Positions 51,292 to 60,476 of a DNA stretch of 64,000 nucleotides are shown here, piece after piece. Below the pieces are notes generated by a model. The model saw only the letters and a program-made list of their open reading frames with translations, was not told the DNA's origin and searched no databases. This DNA is from Streptomyces monomycini (GTDB lineage Bacteria; Actinomycetota; Actinomycetes; Streptomycetales; Streptomycetaceae). A program made the translations under genes and the position numbers. Location: positions 169,279 to 233,278 of the forward strand of contig NZ_JAFIQY010000009.1 of assembly GCF_022271435.1 (NCBI RefSeq). Reading direction: 5' to 3'. How positions within the stretch are numbered: the stretch's first letter is position 1; each line of letters opens with the position of its first letter.

Positions 51292-52416
51292 ATGAGTCTG
51301 ACGGGTACGCCCTTCTTCCTCACTGCGATCGCGCTGCTGGTCGTCGCCGTCGTGCTGCCGTTCGCGCTGTGGAGCCGCGTCCGTGGTCCCCAGTTCGTAC
51401 GGGGTCTGGCGCGCCTGGGCATGCTGCTGTTCGCCCAGGCCACCGCGATCACGCTGGTGTTCGTCGCCGTCAACAACGCCAACAGCCTCTACGACAACTG
51501 GGACGACCTGCTCGGCACGTCCGACCACGTCGAAGCCGCCAAGGACCTCGGACCGGACGGACTGGGCGGGCTGAAGCTGAAGGACGAGCCCAAGCAGCGG
51601 GTGGCGTTCGGGCCGCCGAAGGACTCGGTGGTCGGCCCGGGCGTCCAGGAGGGCGAGTTCAAGGGGCGGATCTCGGGTGTGAGCGGCGAGGTGTACGTGT
51701 GGCTGCCGCCGCAGTACGACGACCCGGCGTACCGGGACAAGAAGTTCCCCGTCGTGCAGATGCTGCCCGGCTTCCCCGGCTCCGCCAAGTCCTGGATGGG
51801 CACGCTCAAGGCGCCCGAGCAGCTGAAGTCGCTGATGGAACGGGGCAAGATCAAGCCCTTCATCCTCGTCTCGCCGCGCACCACCCTCCTGGGCAGCGTG
51901 GACACCGGCTGCGTGAACATACCGGGCAAGGCGAACGCCGACAGCTGGCTCAGTGTCGACGTGCGCCAGATGGTGATCGACAACTTCCGGGCCGAGGACA
52001 AGGCCGAATCCTGGGCGCTGGCGGGCTACTCGGCGGGCGCGCACTGCGCCACCAAGCTCGCGCTGGCCCACCCCGACCGTTACCGCGCCGCCGTCAGCCT
52101 CTCCGGCTTCAACGACCCGAAGCTGGAGCCCGCCTCCCTGGCCGGCAAGGACCCCAAGCTCCGCGTCGAGAGCAACCCGGTCACCATCCTCAAGTCCGCC
52201 AACAAGGCGGGCAAGCCGCCGCGTACCGCGCTCTACGTCTCCGGCGCGTCCGGGGACGGCTACGAGGCCGGGCTCGCCCTCAAGCAGCTCGCCCAGAACC
52301 CGACCACGGTCAAGGTGAAGCTGATCCCGCCGGGCGCGGGCGGCCACGGCACGGCCGTGTGGAAGAACCAGATACCGGAGGTCTTCCGGTGGCTCAGCGG
52401 TGTGGTCACGTCCTGA
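51292..52416 (+). CDS. Membrane-anchored alpha/beta-hydrolase esterase (antigen 85/esterase D-like)
   Basis: 374 aa. Two N-terminal helices (FLTAIALLVVAVVLPFALWS and LFAQATAITLVFVAVNN) anchor it. The catalytic domain has VYVWLPPQYDDPAYRDKKFP and the nucleophile motif LAGYSAGAHCATKLAL; the His is in PPGAGGHGTAVWK. This is the esterase family related to mycolyltransferases and FrsA-type enzymes. ATG 51292 was chosen by GGAAGCGAG upstream. The substrate is unknown. Confidence 0.85.
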   Translation: MSLTGTPFFLTAIALLVVAVVLPFALWSRVRGPQFVRGLARLGMLLFAQATAITLVFVAVNNANSLYDNWDDLLGTSDHVEAAKDLGPDGLGGLKLKDEPKQRVAFGPPKDSVVGPGVQEGEFKGRISGVSGEVYVWLPPQYDDPAYRDKKFPVVQMLPGFPGSAKSWMGTLKAPEQLKSLMERGKIKPFILVSPRTTLLGSVDTGCVNIPGKANADSWLSVDVRQMVIDNFRAEDKAESWALAGYSAGAHCATKLALAHPDRYRAAVSLSGFNDPKLEPASLAGKDPKLRVESNPVTILKSANKAGKPPRTALYVSGASGDGYEAGLALKQLAQNPTTVKVKLIPPGAGGHGTAVWKNQIPEVFRWLSGVVTS

Positions 52417-52428
52417 CGCAGGACGTGA

Positions 52429-53223
52429 TCACGTCCCGGCGGGCGGCGGGGCGGCACCGGGCCCGCTGCCAGGCGGTGGCGGGATGCGGGCGGCCGTGAC
52501 CGGGGCGTGCAGCCGCCAGCCCAGCGAGCGGTAGAGGGCCCGGCCTTCCGGGCTGGCCACCAGAAGGCCGTGGGCCGCGCCCAGTGCGACGGCGTGCGCG
52601 GAGAGCGCGTTCATGACGAGGCCGCCCAGACCGCGGCGGCGGTGCCCCGCACTGGTGTTGATCATGTCGTATATCGCGGCCGGAGGCGTCCCGGCGTCGG
52701 TGACCGCGGCCCGGCCCCGGGCTGCCAGGTCGCCGGTCGCGGTGTGCAGGACGCGGCAGTCGATGATGCCGTTGCCGTCCTTGTCGACCGTTTCGACCGT
52801 GTAGCCGCCCGGGGCGCGGGGGCGGCGGGCCGAGGGCTCGCCGGGGGCGGCCAGCGTGACGGACATCAGGAACTGCGGCTCGTCGAACTCCCAGCCCGAC
52901 GGCAGTACGGGGGCGACCACCGCGCGCGGGGCGCAGACCTTGACCCACAGGTTGGGGGCGGTGATCGAGGCGGTGAGGCTCCGCAGGACGTCCGGGTCCG
53001 CGACGGGGAAGACGTAACGGCCCGGCTGGCCCGGGCGGCCGATCTCGACGTGGAAGCCGCCTCGCGTGGCGACGGGGGCGGCGGTGCCGCGGCAGCGCGT
53101 CCAGCCGTGCACCCAGACCCGGACGAGATCCGGGAGGTGGGGTGGGAGAGGCGCGGGGGAGGCGAGGGAGGGGAGGGGTGAACCGGTCGTATCTATAGGG
53201 GGGTTGTCTATAGGGAGGTTCAT
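52429..53223 (-). CDS. GNAT-family N-acetyltransferase
   Basis: 264 aa. The acetyl-CoA loop is INTSAGHRRRGLGGLVMNAL, preceded by beta strands ending AAIYDMI, and SPEGRALYRSLGWRLHAPV ends the fold. The N-terminal half (VRVWVHGWTRCRG to VADPDVLRSLTASI) is an extra domain seen in some streptomycete GNATs. The target is unknown. Convergent with the esterase, 12 bp apart. Confidence 0.85.
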   Translation of the reverse strand: MNLPIDNPPIDTTGSPLPSLASPAPLPPHLPDLVRVWVHGWTRCRGTAAPVATRGGFHVEIGRPGQPGRYVFPVADPDVLRSLTASITAPNLWVKVCAPRAVVAPVLPSGWEFDEPQFLMSVTLAAPGEPSARRPRAPGGYTVETVDKDGNGIIDCRVLHTATGDLAARGRAAVTDAGTPPAAIYDMINTSAGHRRRGLGGLVMNALSAHAVALGAAHGLLVASPEGRALYRSLGWRLHAPVTAARIPPPPGSGPGAAPPPAGT

Positions 53224-53705
53224 GCGGCCGATCTTAAGACGGGACGCTGCGCGGCGCCTGTACATCACCGTCCCGGCCGTTCGAACGCCGTACGTTCCGG
53301 CTGATCCGGCCGACTGCGCGCCGTACGTTCCGGCCCCGTACGCACATGGTGTCCCGGCTGGGTCAGGCGGCGGCCCGTAACAGGGGGAGCGGGCCGCCGC
53401 CCTTCCTCTCGGCGGGGACGGCCGACGACCGCCGGGGCGGAATCCGGCGGCGGTGGGGAGTCGGCCGCCTGATGAAGGACGCTAAACCTCGGGGCCCCGG
53501 AAAGGCGGCCGGTTGCCGGGTATTGCTCGTTTTCGGTCCGACGATGGGCGCCGGTGTCCGGGTCCGTACCGCCTCGGGGCGGGCTGAGTGCGGGCTGTGA
53601 CCGGAACGTCAGATCGGAACGCCGGACCGGAACGCCGGACCGGAACGCCAGGAGAGGCGGACCTGAGTGAGGAGCGGCGCGAGGCCAGGGCTACGATCCA
53701 CCACT
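53224..53705. other. Intergenic region with 13-bp repeats
   Basis: 482 bp, no convincing gene. It contains two GTACGTTCCGGC copies (about 53,290 and 53,324) and about three tandem copies of CGGAACGCCGGAC (53,602-53,650) just before the following membrane-protein gene. The likely promoters of both neighbouring divergent genes are here. Confidence 0.5.
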
Positions 53706-54059
53706 ATGGACGTAGTAACCAAGGTCTTCGTGGGTCTGCACATCATCGGCATCGCCTCGCTGCTCGGCGGCTTCCTGACCCAGATGAAGCCGATGAGCGC
53801 GGGCACCGCCCGCTTCACGCCGGCCATGCTGCACGGCGCGCTGACGATGCTGGTGACCGGCATCGCCCTGGTCGGCCTCAACCAGGCCCAGGACCACTCG
53901 CTCGACAACGTCAAGCTCGGCGTCAAGCTCGGCGTACTGATCGTGATCCTGGGCCTGGTCTACGTGAAGCGCGACGAGGAGAAGGTGGACAAGCCCCTCT
54001 TCCTGGCCGTCGGGCTGCTGACGATGGTCAACATCTTCATCGCCCTGCTGTGGACGTGA
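53706..54059 (+). CDS. Small integral membrane protein, four helices
   Basis: 117 aa from ATG 53706. Helices: VFVGLHIIGIASLLGGFLTQ, MLHGALTMLVTGIALVGLNQ, KLGVLIVILGLVYVK and FLAVGLLTMVNIFIALLWT. It is a conserved type of streptomycete membrane protein with no known function. A hairpin terminator separates it from the convergent NlpC/P60 gene. Confidence 0.78.
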   Translation: MDVVTKVFVGLHIIGIASLLGGFLTQMKPMSAGTARFTPAMLHGALTMLVTGIALVGLNQAQDHSLDNVKLGVKLGVLIVILGLVYVKRDEEKVDKPLFLAVGLLTMVNIFIALLWT

Positions 54060-54082
54060 GCGACGGCTGACGAGGGCCTGCC

Positions 54083-54113
54083 AGGGGCCGTGGGGCGCGT
54101 GCCCCGCGGCCCT
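54083..54113. terminator. Bidirectional hairpin between convergent genes
   Basis: AGGGGCCGTGGGGC (54083-54096), loop GCGT, GCCCCGCGGCCCT (54101-54113), one mismatch. Followed by TCTTCTCA on the plus strand. It ends both the membrane-protein and NlpC/P60 transcripts. Confidence 0.7.
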
Positions 54114-54117
54114 CTTC

Positions 54118-55314
54118 TCATGCCGGTCGGACGCTCCCGTAGATCGGCATGTAGTAGATCGACTCGACCCGTACGCTCGCGCCGGGCTTCGGCGCGTGGA
54201 TCATCTTGCCGTCGCCGATGTACATCCCGACGTGGCTGATGTCGTCGTAGAAGAACACCAGGTCACCCGGCTTCAGGTCCTTGGTCGCCACCCGGTCGCC
54301 GGCCTTCACCTGGTCCCAGGTGGTGCGCGGCAGGGACACCCCCGCCGCCTTCCAGGCCGCCTGCGTCAGGCCGGAGCAGTCGTAGGAGTTCGGGCCGGTC
54401 GCGCCCCAGACGTACGGCTTGCCGGTCTGCGCGCGGGCGAACGCGAGCGCCTTGGCGGCCTTGGTCGCGTACGTACCGTCGTCCACCGAGCCACCCCCGG
54501 TCCCGCGGCCGGAGCCCTCGCCGGTACCGCTGCCCGGCGACCCGGAACCGGTGCCCTGACCAGGACCGTCGTGCCGCTCGCGGTCCGCCCGCTCCTTGCG
54601 CTCCTTCTCGGCCTGCTTGCGCGCCAGCTCTTCGGCCTTGCGCTTGGCCTCGGCCTCCTTCTTGCGCTCCAGCTCCGCCAGCCGCGCCTTCTCCTGGGCG
54701 GTCAGCCGCGACAGCAGCTGCCGGGCCTCGGCCAGCTTGTCCTGGACGTCCTTCTTGGACTCCTTCAGGGACGCCTGGGTCTCGGTCAGCCGCTCCAGGC
54801 TCCGCGTCGCCTCGGCGCGCTGCCGTACGGCGGCGGCCTGCTGCTCCTGGTAGTCGGTGACGGCCTGCTGCTGCCGGCCGGTCAGCCGGTCCATGAGGTG
54901 GCTGCGGTCGGCGAACTGCTGCGGGTTCTGCGCGAGGAGCAGCTGGGCGGTGGGGCTCAGGCCGCCGGTGCGGTACTGGGCCGAGGCGTAGACGCCCAGC
55001 TCACGCCGCGCGTCGTTCATCTTCTGGGTGCGCCGGGCGGACTCGTCCAGCAGCCGGTCGACGGTGCCGCGCTGCTGGTCGGCCTGCTCCTTGGCGCCGT
55101 TGTACTTCTGGGTCGCCACCTCGGCCTGGCGGTAGAGGTCGTCGACCTTCTGCCTGACCTCTTCGACGGACTGCCGGGGCTGACGCGGCGCGGCCTCGGC
55201 GGTCTGCGAGAGCAGGGTGACGGAGGCGAGGGCGGCGGTGGTGAGCCCGGCGGCCGTACGGCGGCTGCCGGGGGTGGTGAGTATGCGGGTGCGCGGCTTG
55301 CGGTGCGACGCCAA
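54118..55314 (-). CDS. Secreted NlpC/P60 peptidoglycan endopeptidase
   Basis: 398 aa from a TTG start at 55314 (LASHRKP), chosen because GGAG stands 9 nt upstream and no closer ATG/GTG fits. Signal peptide to TAEA, a long coiled coil (VDDLYRQAEVATQKYNGAKE and on to KRKAEELARKQAEKER), a Gly/Ser linker, then the NlpC/P60 domain. The catalytic Cys is in SYDCSGLTQAAWKAAG, the His in DISHVGMYIGDGKMIHAP. It cleaves peptide stems in the cell wall, as RpfA/RipA-type hydrolases do. Expression is probably set by the ydaO-type riboswitch directly upstream. Confidence 0.93.
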   Translation of the reverse strand: MASHRKPRTRILTTPGSRRTAAGLTTAALASVTLLSQTAEAAPRQPRQSVEEVRQKVDDLYRQAEVATQKYNGAKEQADQQRGTVDRLLDESARRTQKMNDARRELGVYASAQYRTGGLSPTAQLLLAQNPQQFADRSHLMDRLTGRQQQAVTDYQEQQAAAVRQRAEATRSLERLTETQASLKESKKDVQDKLAEARQLLSRLTAQEKARLAELERKKEAEAKRKAEELARKQAEKERKERADRERHDGPGQGTGSGSPGSGTGEGSGRGTGGGSVDDGTYATKAAKALAFARAQTGKPYVWGATGPNSYDCSGLTQAAWKAAGVSLPRTTWDQVKAGDRVATKDLKPGDLVFFYDDISHVGMYIGDGKMIHAPKPGASVRVESIYYMPIYGSVRPA

Positions 55315-55329
55315 GGCCGGCGACTCCTT

Positions 55330-55525
55330 CCGTGGACCGCCTACCGGGTTAGCTGTCGGGTTCGGGCGCGTCGGAAGGTTTGCCCTACGGTCCGTACGGC
55401 TGCGGGAGCGGCTTCGGAGGTGCACTCCGCTCCGTCTCCCGCCGTGTGCCGTACCGGCCGATTCACCCCGGTGGTACGTGTGGGTCCCCGGCTCCGGGTG
55501 CCTGGCGGCAGGGCCGGACTCGGCG
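55330..55525 (-). ncRNA. ydaO/yuaA-type c-di-AMP riboswitch
   Basis: The conserved ydaO elements occur in order on the minus strand: GCCGAGUCCGGCC (55524-55512), GGGGACCC (55489-55482), GGGGUGAAUC (55469-55460), UAGGG (about 55386) and CGAACCCGACAGCUAACC (55365-55348) leading to GGUAGGCGG (to 55337). The 3' edge is about 10 nt from the ribosome binding site of the cell-wall hydrolase, as for known actinobacterial cases. c-di-AMP binding normally switches such genes off. Recognition is by sequence pattern, not a computed fold. Confidence 0.85.
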
Positions 55526-55840
55526 GGGGCGGCCCGTGCGGACGCTGTCGGCCGCGGGGACGCGGGCTGCCCGAGCGAGCACGGTAGCCAACCCGTGTGG
55601 CTCCTGTGAAGGCTGATGTTCGATATGCCCGAAACCTTTTCGTTATCTTGTCGAGTCCGGGGCGTGTTCTGAGTCACTTGTGACCGTACGGGGACGGTGG
55701 CTGTCGTACCCGTCCGGTACGGGGGCGGTGGCCGGCCGTGACCGTCCGCTGCGGGGCCGGGGCGGGGCGGGCCACCTCACACGGCCGGTTTTGCCGGTAC
55801 GGGCCGGGCTGTCAGTGCGGCGGCCTAGACTCGGTGGGCG
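55526..55840. other. Divergent promoter region between riboswitch and pcrA
   Basis: 315 bp. It contains the start of the riboswitch leader (AT-richer stretch about 55,615-55,660) and, for pcrA, a TAGACT -10-like box at 55826-55831 only 9 bp before the ATG, suggesting a very short leader. No coding gene was seen. Confidence 0.5.
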
Positions 55841-58318
55841 ATGAGCAGCCTCTTTGACGACAGCTTCCTGGCGGACCTCGAACCCACGGGTGAAGGGCCC
55901 CCGCCGCCTCCCGAGGACGAGGACGGTCCGGCACCGGAGGAGATCCCGGCCGACCTGTTCGGCGGGCGCTTCGACGTGCCCGGCGGCATCCCGCACGCCG
56001 TCGGCCCGGGCCGCGACCCGTACTACCGCGACGGCGCCCCCCGCCCCGCGGTGGATCCGGCCGCCCTCCTGGAGGGGCTCAACGACCAGCAGAAGGCCGC
56101 CGTGACCCACACCGGCGGCCCGCTGCTCATCGTCGCCGGCGCCGGCTCCGGCAAGACCCGCGTCCTGACGCACCGCATCGCGCATCTGCTCGGCGCGCGC
56201 GGTGTGCACCCGGGCGAGATCCTCGCGATCACCTTCACCAACAAGGCCGCGGGCGAGATGAAGGAGCGCGTCGAGGAGCTGGTCGGCCCGCGGGCGAACG
56301 CCATGTGGGTCTCCACCTTCCACAGCGCGTGCGTGCGCATCCTGCGCCGCGAGTCCAAGAAGCTGGGCTTCACCTCGTCCTTCTCGATCTACGACGCGGC
56401 CGACTCCAAGCGCCTGATGGCCCTGGTCTGCCGGGACCTGGACCTCGACCCCAAGCGGTTCCCGCCCAAGTCCTTCAGCGCCAAGGTCTCCAACCTCAAG
56501 AACGAGCTCATCGACGAGGAGACCTTCGCCCAGCAGGCCGCCGACGGGTTCGAGAAGTCGGTCGCCGAGGCGTACGCGATGTACCAGGCCCGGCTGCGCG
56601 AGGCCAACGCCCTGGACTTCGACGACATCATCATGACCACGGTCAACCTCCTCCAGGCGTTCCCGGATGTCGCCGACCACTACCGCCGCCGCTTCCGGCA
56701 CGTCCTCGTGGACGAGTACCAGGACACCAACCACGCCCAGTACACCCTGGTCCGGGAGCTGGTGGGACCGGCCGAGACCGCCGGTGAGCTGTGCGTGGTC
56801 GGTGACGCCGACCAGTCGATCTACGCCTTCCGCGGCGCCACGATCCGCAACATCCTCCAGTTCGAGGAGGACTATCCGGACGCCACGACGATCATGCTGG
56901 AGCAGAACTACCGCTCCTCGCAGACGATCCTCAGCGCCGCCAACGCCGTCATCGAGCGCAACGAGAACCGCCGCCCCAAGAACCTGTGGACGGACGCCGG
57001 CGAAGGCCCCCGCATCACCGGCTACGTCGCCGACACCGAGCACGACGAGGCCCAGTTCGTCGCCGACGAGATCGACCGGCTGACGGACGCGGGCGACGCC
57101 AAGGCGGGCGACGTCGCGGTGTTCTACCGCACCAACGCCCAGTCCCGTGTCTTCGAAGAGATCTTCATCCGGGTCGGCCTGCCCTACAAGGTCGTCGGCG
57201 GCGTGCGCTTCTACGAGCGCAAGGAGGTCCGCGACGTCCTCGCGTACCTGCGCGTCCTGAGCAACCCCGAGGACACCGTCCCGCTGCGCCGCATCCTGAA
57301 CGTGCCCAAGCGCGGCATCGGCGACCGCGCCGAAGCCATGATCGACGCGCTCTCCGCCCGCGAGAAGATCACCTTCCCGCAGGCGCTGCGGCGCGTCGAC
57401 GAGGCGTACGGCATGGCCGCGCGCTCCGCCAACGCCGTCAAGCGCTTCAACACGCTCATGGAAGAGCTGCGCACCATCGTCGAGTCCGGCGCGGGCCCCG
57501 CCACCGTCCTGGAAGCGGTCCTGGAGCGTACGGGCTACCTCGCCGAGCTGCAGGCCTCCACCGACCCGCAGGACGAGACCCGCATCGAGAACCTCCAGGA
57601 ACTGGCCGCCGTCGCCCTGGAATTCGAGCAGGACCGCGGCGAGGAGAACCCGGGCACCCTCTCCGACTTCCTGGAGCAGGTCGCGCTGGTCGCCGACTCC
57701 GACCAGATCCCCGACGAGGACGAGGAAGGCTCCGGCGTCATCACCCTGATGACGCTGCACACCGCCAAGGGCCTGGAGTTCCCCACCGTCTTCCTGACCG
57801 GCATGGAGGACGGCGTCTTCCCGCACATGCGCGCCCTCGGCCAGACCAAGGAACTGGAGGAGGAGCGGCGCCTGGCGTACGTGGGCATCACCCGCGCCCG
57901 CGAGCGGCTCTACGTGACCCGCGCGACGATGCGCAGCGCCTGGGGCCAGCCGTCGTACAACCCGCAGTCCCGCTTCCTGGAGGAGGTCCCGGAGCAGTAC
58001 CTCGACTGGCGGCGCACCGGGCCCGCGACGCCCTCCGCCTCGATGGGCGCGATGTCGGGCACGGGCGGCGGGGGCTTCGGCTCCGGGCTGTCCTCCTCGC
58101 GCACGAAGGCCGGGCCGAGCGGCTTCGCGACCCGGCGCGCCAAGGACCGCGAGGTGGTCTCGCTGGCGGTCGGCGACCGCGTCACGCACGACAGCTTCGG
58201 GCTGGGCTCGGTCGTCGCGGTCAAGGGCAGCGGCGACAACGCGGAGGCGACGATCGACTTCGGCGGCGAGAAGCCGAAGCGGCTGCTGCTGCGGTACGCG
58301 CCGGTGGAGAAGCTCTGA
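55841..58318 (+). CDS. pcrA: ATP-dependent DNA helicase PcrA/UvrD (SF1A)
   Basis: 825 aa. Walker A in LIVAGAGSGKTRVLTHRIAH, motif Ia AITFTNKAAGEMKERV, motif II VLVDEYQDTNHAQY, motif III VGDADQSIYAFRGA, motif IV LEQNYRSSQTIL, motif V TLHTAKGLEFPTVF and motif VI YVGITRARERLYVT. The N-terminal ~75 residues form an acidic/Pro leader seen in actinobacterial PcrA, and the Tudor-like C-terminus (VTHDSFGLGSVVAVKGSGDN) ends the protein. It unwinds DNA 3' to 5' in repair and replication-fork maintenance. Confidence 0.96.
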   Translation: MSSLFDDSFLADLEPTGEGPPPPPEDEDGPAPEEIPADLFGGRFDVPGGIPHAVGPGRDPYYRDGAPRPAVDPAALLEGLNDQQKAAVTHTGGPLLIVAGAGSGKTRVLTHRIAHLLGARGVHPGEILAITFTNKAAGEMKERVEELVGPRANAMWVSTFHSACVRILRRESKKLGFTSSFSIYDAADSKRLMALVCRDLDLDPKRFPPKSFSAKVSNLKNELIDEETFAQQAADGFEKSVAEAYAMYQARLREANALDFDDIIMTTVNLLQAFPDVADHYRRRFRHVLVDEYQDTNHAQYTLVRELVGPAETAGELCVVGDADQSIYAFRGATIRNILQFEEDYPDATTIMLEQNYRSSQTILSAANAVIERNENRRPKNLWTDAGEGPRITGYVADTEHDEAQFVADEIDRLTDAGDAKAGDVAVFYRTNAQSRVFEEIFIRVGLPYKVVGGVRFYERKEVRDVLAYLRVLSNPEDTVPLRRILNVPKRGIGDRAEAMIDALSAREKITFPQALRRVDEAYGMAARSANAVKRFNTLMEELRTIVESGAGPATVLEAVLERTGYLAELQASTDPQDETRIENLQELAAVALEFEQDRGEENPGTLSDFLEQVALVADSDQIPDEDEEGSGVITLMTLHTAKGLEFPTVFLTGMEDGVFPHMRALGQTKELEEERRLAYVGITRARERLYVTRATMRSAWGQPSYNPQSRFLEEVPEQYLDWRRTGPATPSASMGAMSGTGGGGFGSGLSSSRTKAGPSGFATRRAKDREVVSLAVGDRVTHDSFGLGSVVAVKGSGDNAEATIDFGGEKPKRLLLRYAPVEKL

Positions 58319-58329
58319 GGCTCTGACGG

Positions 58330-58385
58330 GGCTGTCCGGCGCTCCGGGGCCGTCCGGCGCTCCGGGGCCGTCCGGCGCTCCGGGG
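58330..58385. repeat. 18-bp tandem repeat downstream of pcrA
   Basis: About three copies of a GGCCGTCCGGCGCTCCGG unit directly precede the terminator hairpin, whose arm starts with a related CCGTCCGGCG. The tract may have grown by slippage from the terminator arm. Confidence 0.8.
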
Positions 58386-58418
58386 CCGTCCGGCGTCCCG
58401 GAGCGGGACGCCGGACGG
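58386..58418. terminator. Perfect 15-bp hairpin between pcrA and the M23 gene
   Basis: CCGTCCGGCGTCCCG (58386-58400), loop GAG, CGGGACGCCGGACGG (58404-58418). Symmetric, so it can serve both convergent transcripts. Confidence 0.8.
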
Positions 58419-58426
58419 TCAGCCGG

Positions 58427-60193
58427 TCAGTTCGGGTTGAGGCCGTGGCTGCGCAGCCACGGCAGCGGGTCGACGGCCGAGCCGCCGCCGGGGCGCACCT
58501 CGAAGTGCAGATGCGGTCCCGTGGAGTTGCCGGAGTCGCCCGAGTAGGCGATCTGGTCCCCGGCCTTGACCTTGCCCGACCGGATCTTCGTGGTGCTCAG
58601 GTGGCAGTACCAGGTCTCGGTGCCGTCCGCGGCGGTCACGATCGCCATGTTGCCGTAAGCGACGTTGAACTGGGTGCGTACGGTGCCGTCGGTGGCGGCC
58701 ATGACGGGCGTGCCGTAGTCGACCGGGAAGTCGATACCGGTGTGTACGGACATCCAGTTCAGGCCGGCCTGCCCGTACAGCGCGCTCAGCCCGTGCTGCG
58801 CGACCGGCAGCGCGAACTTGGGGCGCATGGCCTCCTTGCGCGCCGCCTCCTGGATCTTGCGCTGCTTCTCGGCGGCCTGCCGGGCCTTGAGGTCGATGCG
58901 CTCCTGCGTACGGCTGGCGCGGTTGGCGAAGTCGTCGGCGCCCGCGCTCAGGCTGGCGAGCTGGGTGTCGAGCTTGTTGTTGGCCACGGCCGGCTGTACG
59001 GCCGGCTCCCCGGCTGCCCGGGCCGTCGTGTTGTCCTTGGCGCCGTTCTCCGCACCGCTGGTGACGGAGGCGGCGGCCACGGCGCACACGCCCATCGCGG
59101 CGACCGAGGGCACCGCGACGGTGAGCAGCGCGGAACGCTTCGCGGTACGGCGGCGGCCGCGGCCGGACGTACCGCCGCCCGGTGCGGCCCGGCGTGAGCG
59201 GGAGGCGCGTGCGCCGGGGACGGAAGCGGGGGAGACGGCGGCGGAGGCGGCGGGGTTGTCGTCGGGCGTGATGTCGGCGGCGTCCGTGGGCATGCCGTCG
59301 GGGCCGTGGAGGTCGTCCGGGCCGTCGACGGGCTCGCCGTCGTCGACAGGCTTGAGGCCGTCGAAGTCCGGGCCAATGGCCGGGGTGGTCTGGGTGAGAG
59401 CCTCGGCGAATCGGTTGTCCGCGGGGTCGGCGGCGGAAAACGCCTCGTATCCGCCGTAAGCGGACGTGTACTGATCGTTTGTGTTCGCGTACGCATCGGA
59501 ACCGTAAGGCTCGGAACCGTAAGGCTGCCCGGGGTCGTACGGATCGTTCCCGGTCCGGCCCAGGCCCGGAATGCCCGGTCCGGCCCACGTCATGGTCTCC
59601 CACTGGGAGCTGGCGTCGGCGCCGTACGGAACACCCGGCTCCGGCGGGCCCGCCTGGGCGGGGATGCCGGGAATCAGGCCTTCGCCGACGACGCCCCAGA
59701 CCGCGGTGGCCTCGTAGCCGTCGGGCCCGGCCGGGGCCTCGGCTCGATAGCCGCCGGTGTCGTACGCGGCGTCGTAGGAGGTGTCGTGGGTGGTGCCGTA
59801 CGCGGTGTCGTACGCGGTGTGGGAGTACGGGTCGTAGGCCGCGTCCGGGTGGGGGCCGGTGGCCTGGGCGCCGGAGTTGAACGTTCCGGTGTCATAGGTG
59901 CCCGCGGGGTGGGTACCCGGGTCGTAGCCGCCGTTCTGGGCATCGGCGGGGTACGCGGCGTACGCGTCGGTCCCGTACGCGGCGGTGCCGTACGGCGCGG
60001 CGTCGTGCGCACCGGTGGCCTGGTGGCCGGGGAGCGCGCCGAAATACGGGTCGCCGCCGCCGTATGCGGCATGGCCAGCCTGGGTGTCCTGGTGTCCGTA
60101 GGACCCGTAGGCCGGGTAGTGCGCATACGAGGCGTCGGGAGAGGGGACAGCCGGAGCGGGGGACTCCGGCGAGTGACGGTCGTTCACCACCAC
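58427..60193 (-). CDS. M23-family (LytM) peptidoglycan endopeptidase with long Tyr/Ala-rich N-terminus
   Basis: 588 aa. The first ~300 residues are disordered and rich in Tyr, Ala, Gly and Asp (for example PYGTAAYGTDAYAAYP). One membrane helix follows a basic patch (RRTAKRSALLTVAVP), then a coiled coil (LKARQAAEKQRKIQEAARKE) and the LytM domain: HTGIDFPVDYGTPV (His, Asp ligands) and STGPHLHFEVR (HxH). It should sit in the membrane with the enzyme outside. Start GTG at 60193, 60190 or 60187. Catalytic ligands are complete, so real hydrolase activity is expected. Confidence 0.9.
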   Translation of the reverse strand: MVVNDRHSPESPAPAVPSPDASYAHYPAYGSYGHQDTQAGHAAYGGGDPYFGALPGHQATGAHDAAPYGTAAYGTDAYAAYPADAQNGGYDPGTHPAGTYDTGTFNSGAQATGPHPDAAYDPYSHTAYDTAYGTTHDTSYDAAYDTGGYRAEAPAGPDGYEATAVWGVVGEGLIPGIPAQAGPPEPGVPYGADASSQWETMTWAGPGIPGLGRTGNDPYDPGQPYGSEPYGSDAYANTNDQYTSAYGGYEAFSAADPADNRFAEALTQTTPAIGPDFDGLKPVDDGEPVDGPDDLHGPDGMPTDAADITPDDNPAASAAVSPASVPGARASRSRRAAPGGGTSGRGRRRTAKRSALLTVAVPSVAAMGVCAVAAASVTSGAENGAKDNTTARAAGEPAVQPAVANNKLDTQLASLSAGADDFANRASRTQERIDLKARQAAEKQRKIQEAARKEAMRPKFALPVAQHGLSALYGQAGLNWMSVHTGIDFPVDYGTPVMAATDGTVRTQFNVAYGNMAIVTAADGTETWYCHLSTTKIRSGKVKAGDQIAYSGDSGNSTGPHLHFEVRPGGGSAVDPLPWLRSHGLNPN

Positions 60194-60476
60194 TTCTCTT
60201 TCGCCTCGGCAGCAGGAGAATTAGCGGCGACTGTACCCGGCAGTACGTGACGGCGACAATCTTCGGCAGGTTTCGGGCTTCTCGGCAACGGGCATTTGGC
60301 CGCCTTTCGGCGGACACTATGCGCGTTCTTGGCGCCGCGTTCGAAGCGCGTTCGAGGTGGTGTGGGGCTGCTGGTGTGCGCGCCAGAAGATCGAATGGGC
60401 GGACGCGACCTTGGAAAGTGCCCGCGGCGAAGATCCGCCCGAGGCGGCGGCGGGCGGCGGCCGGGCTCCGTGGAGG

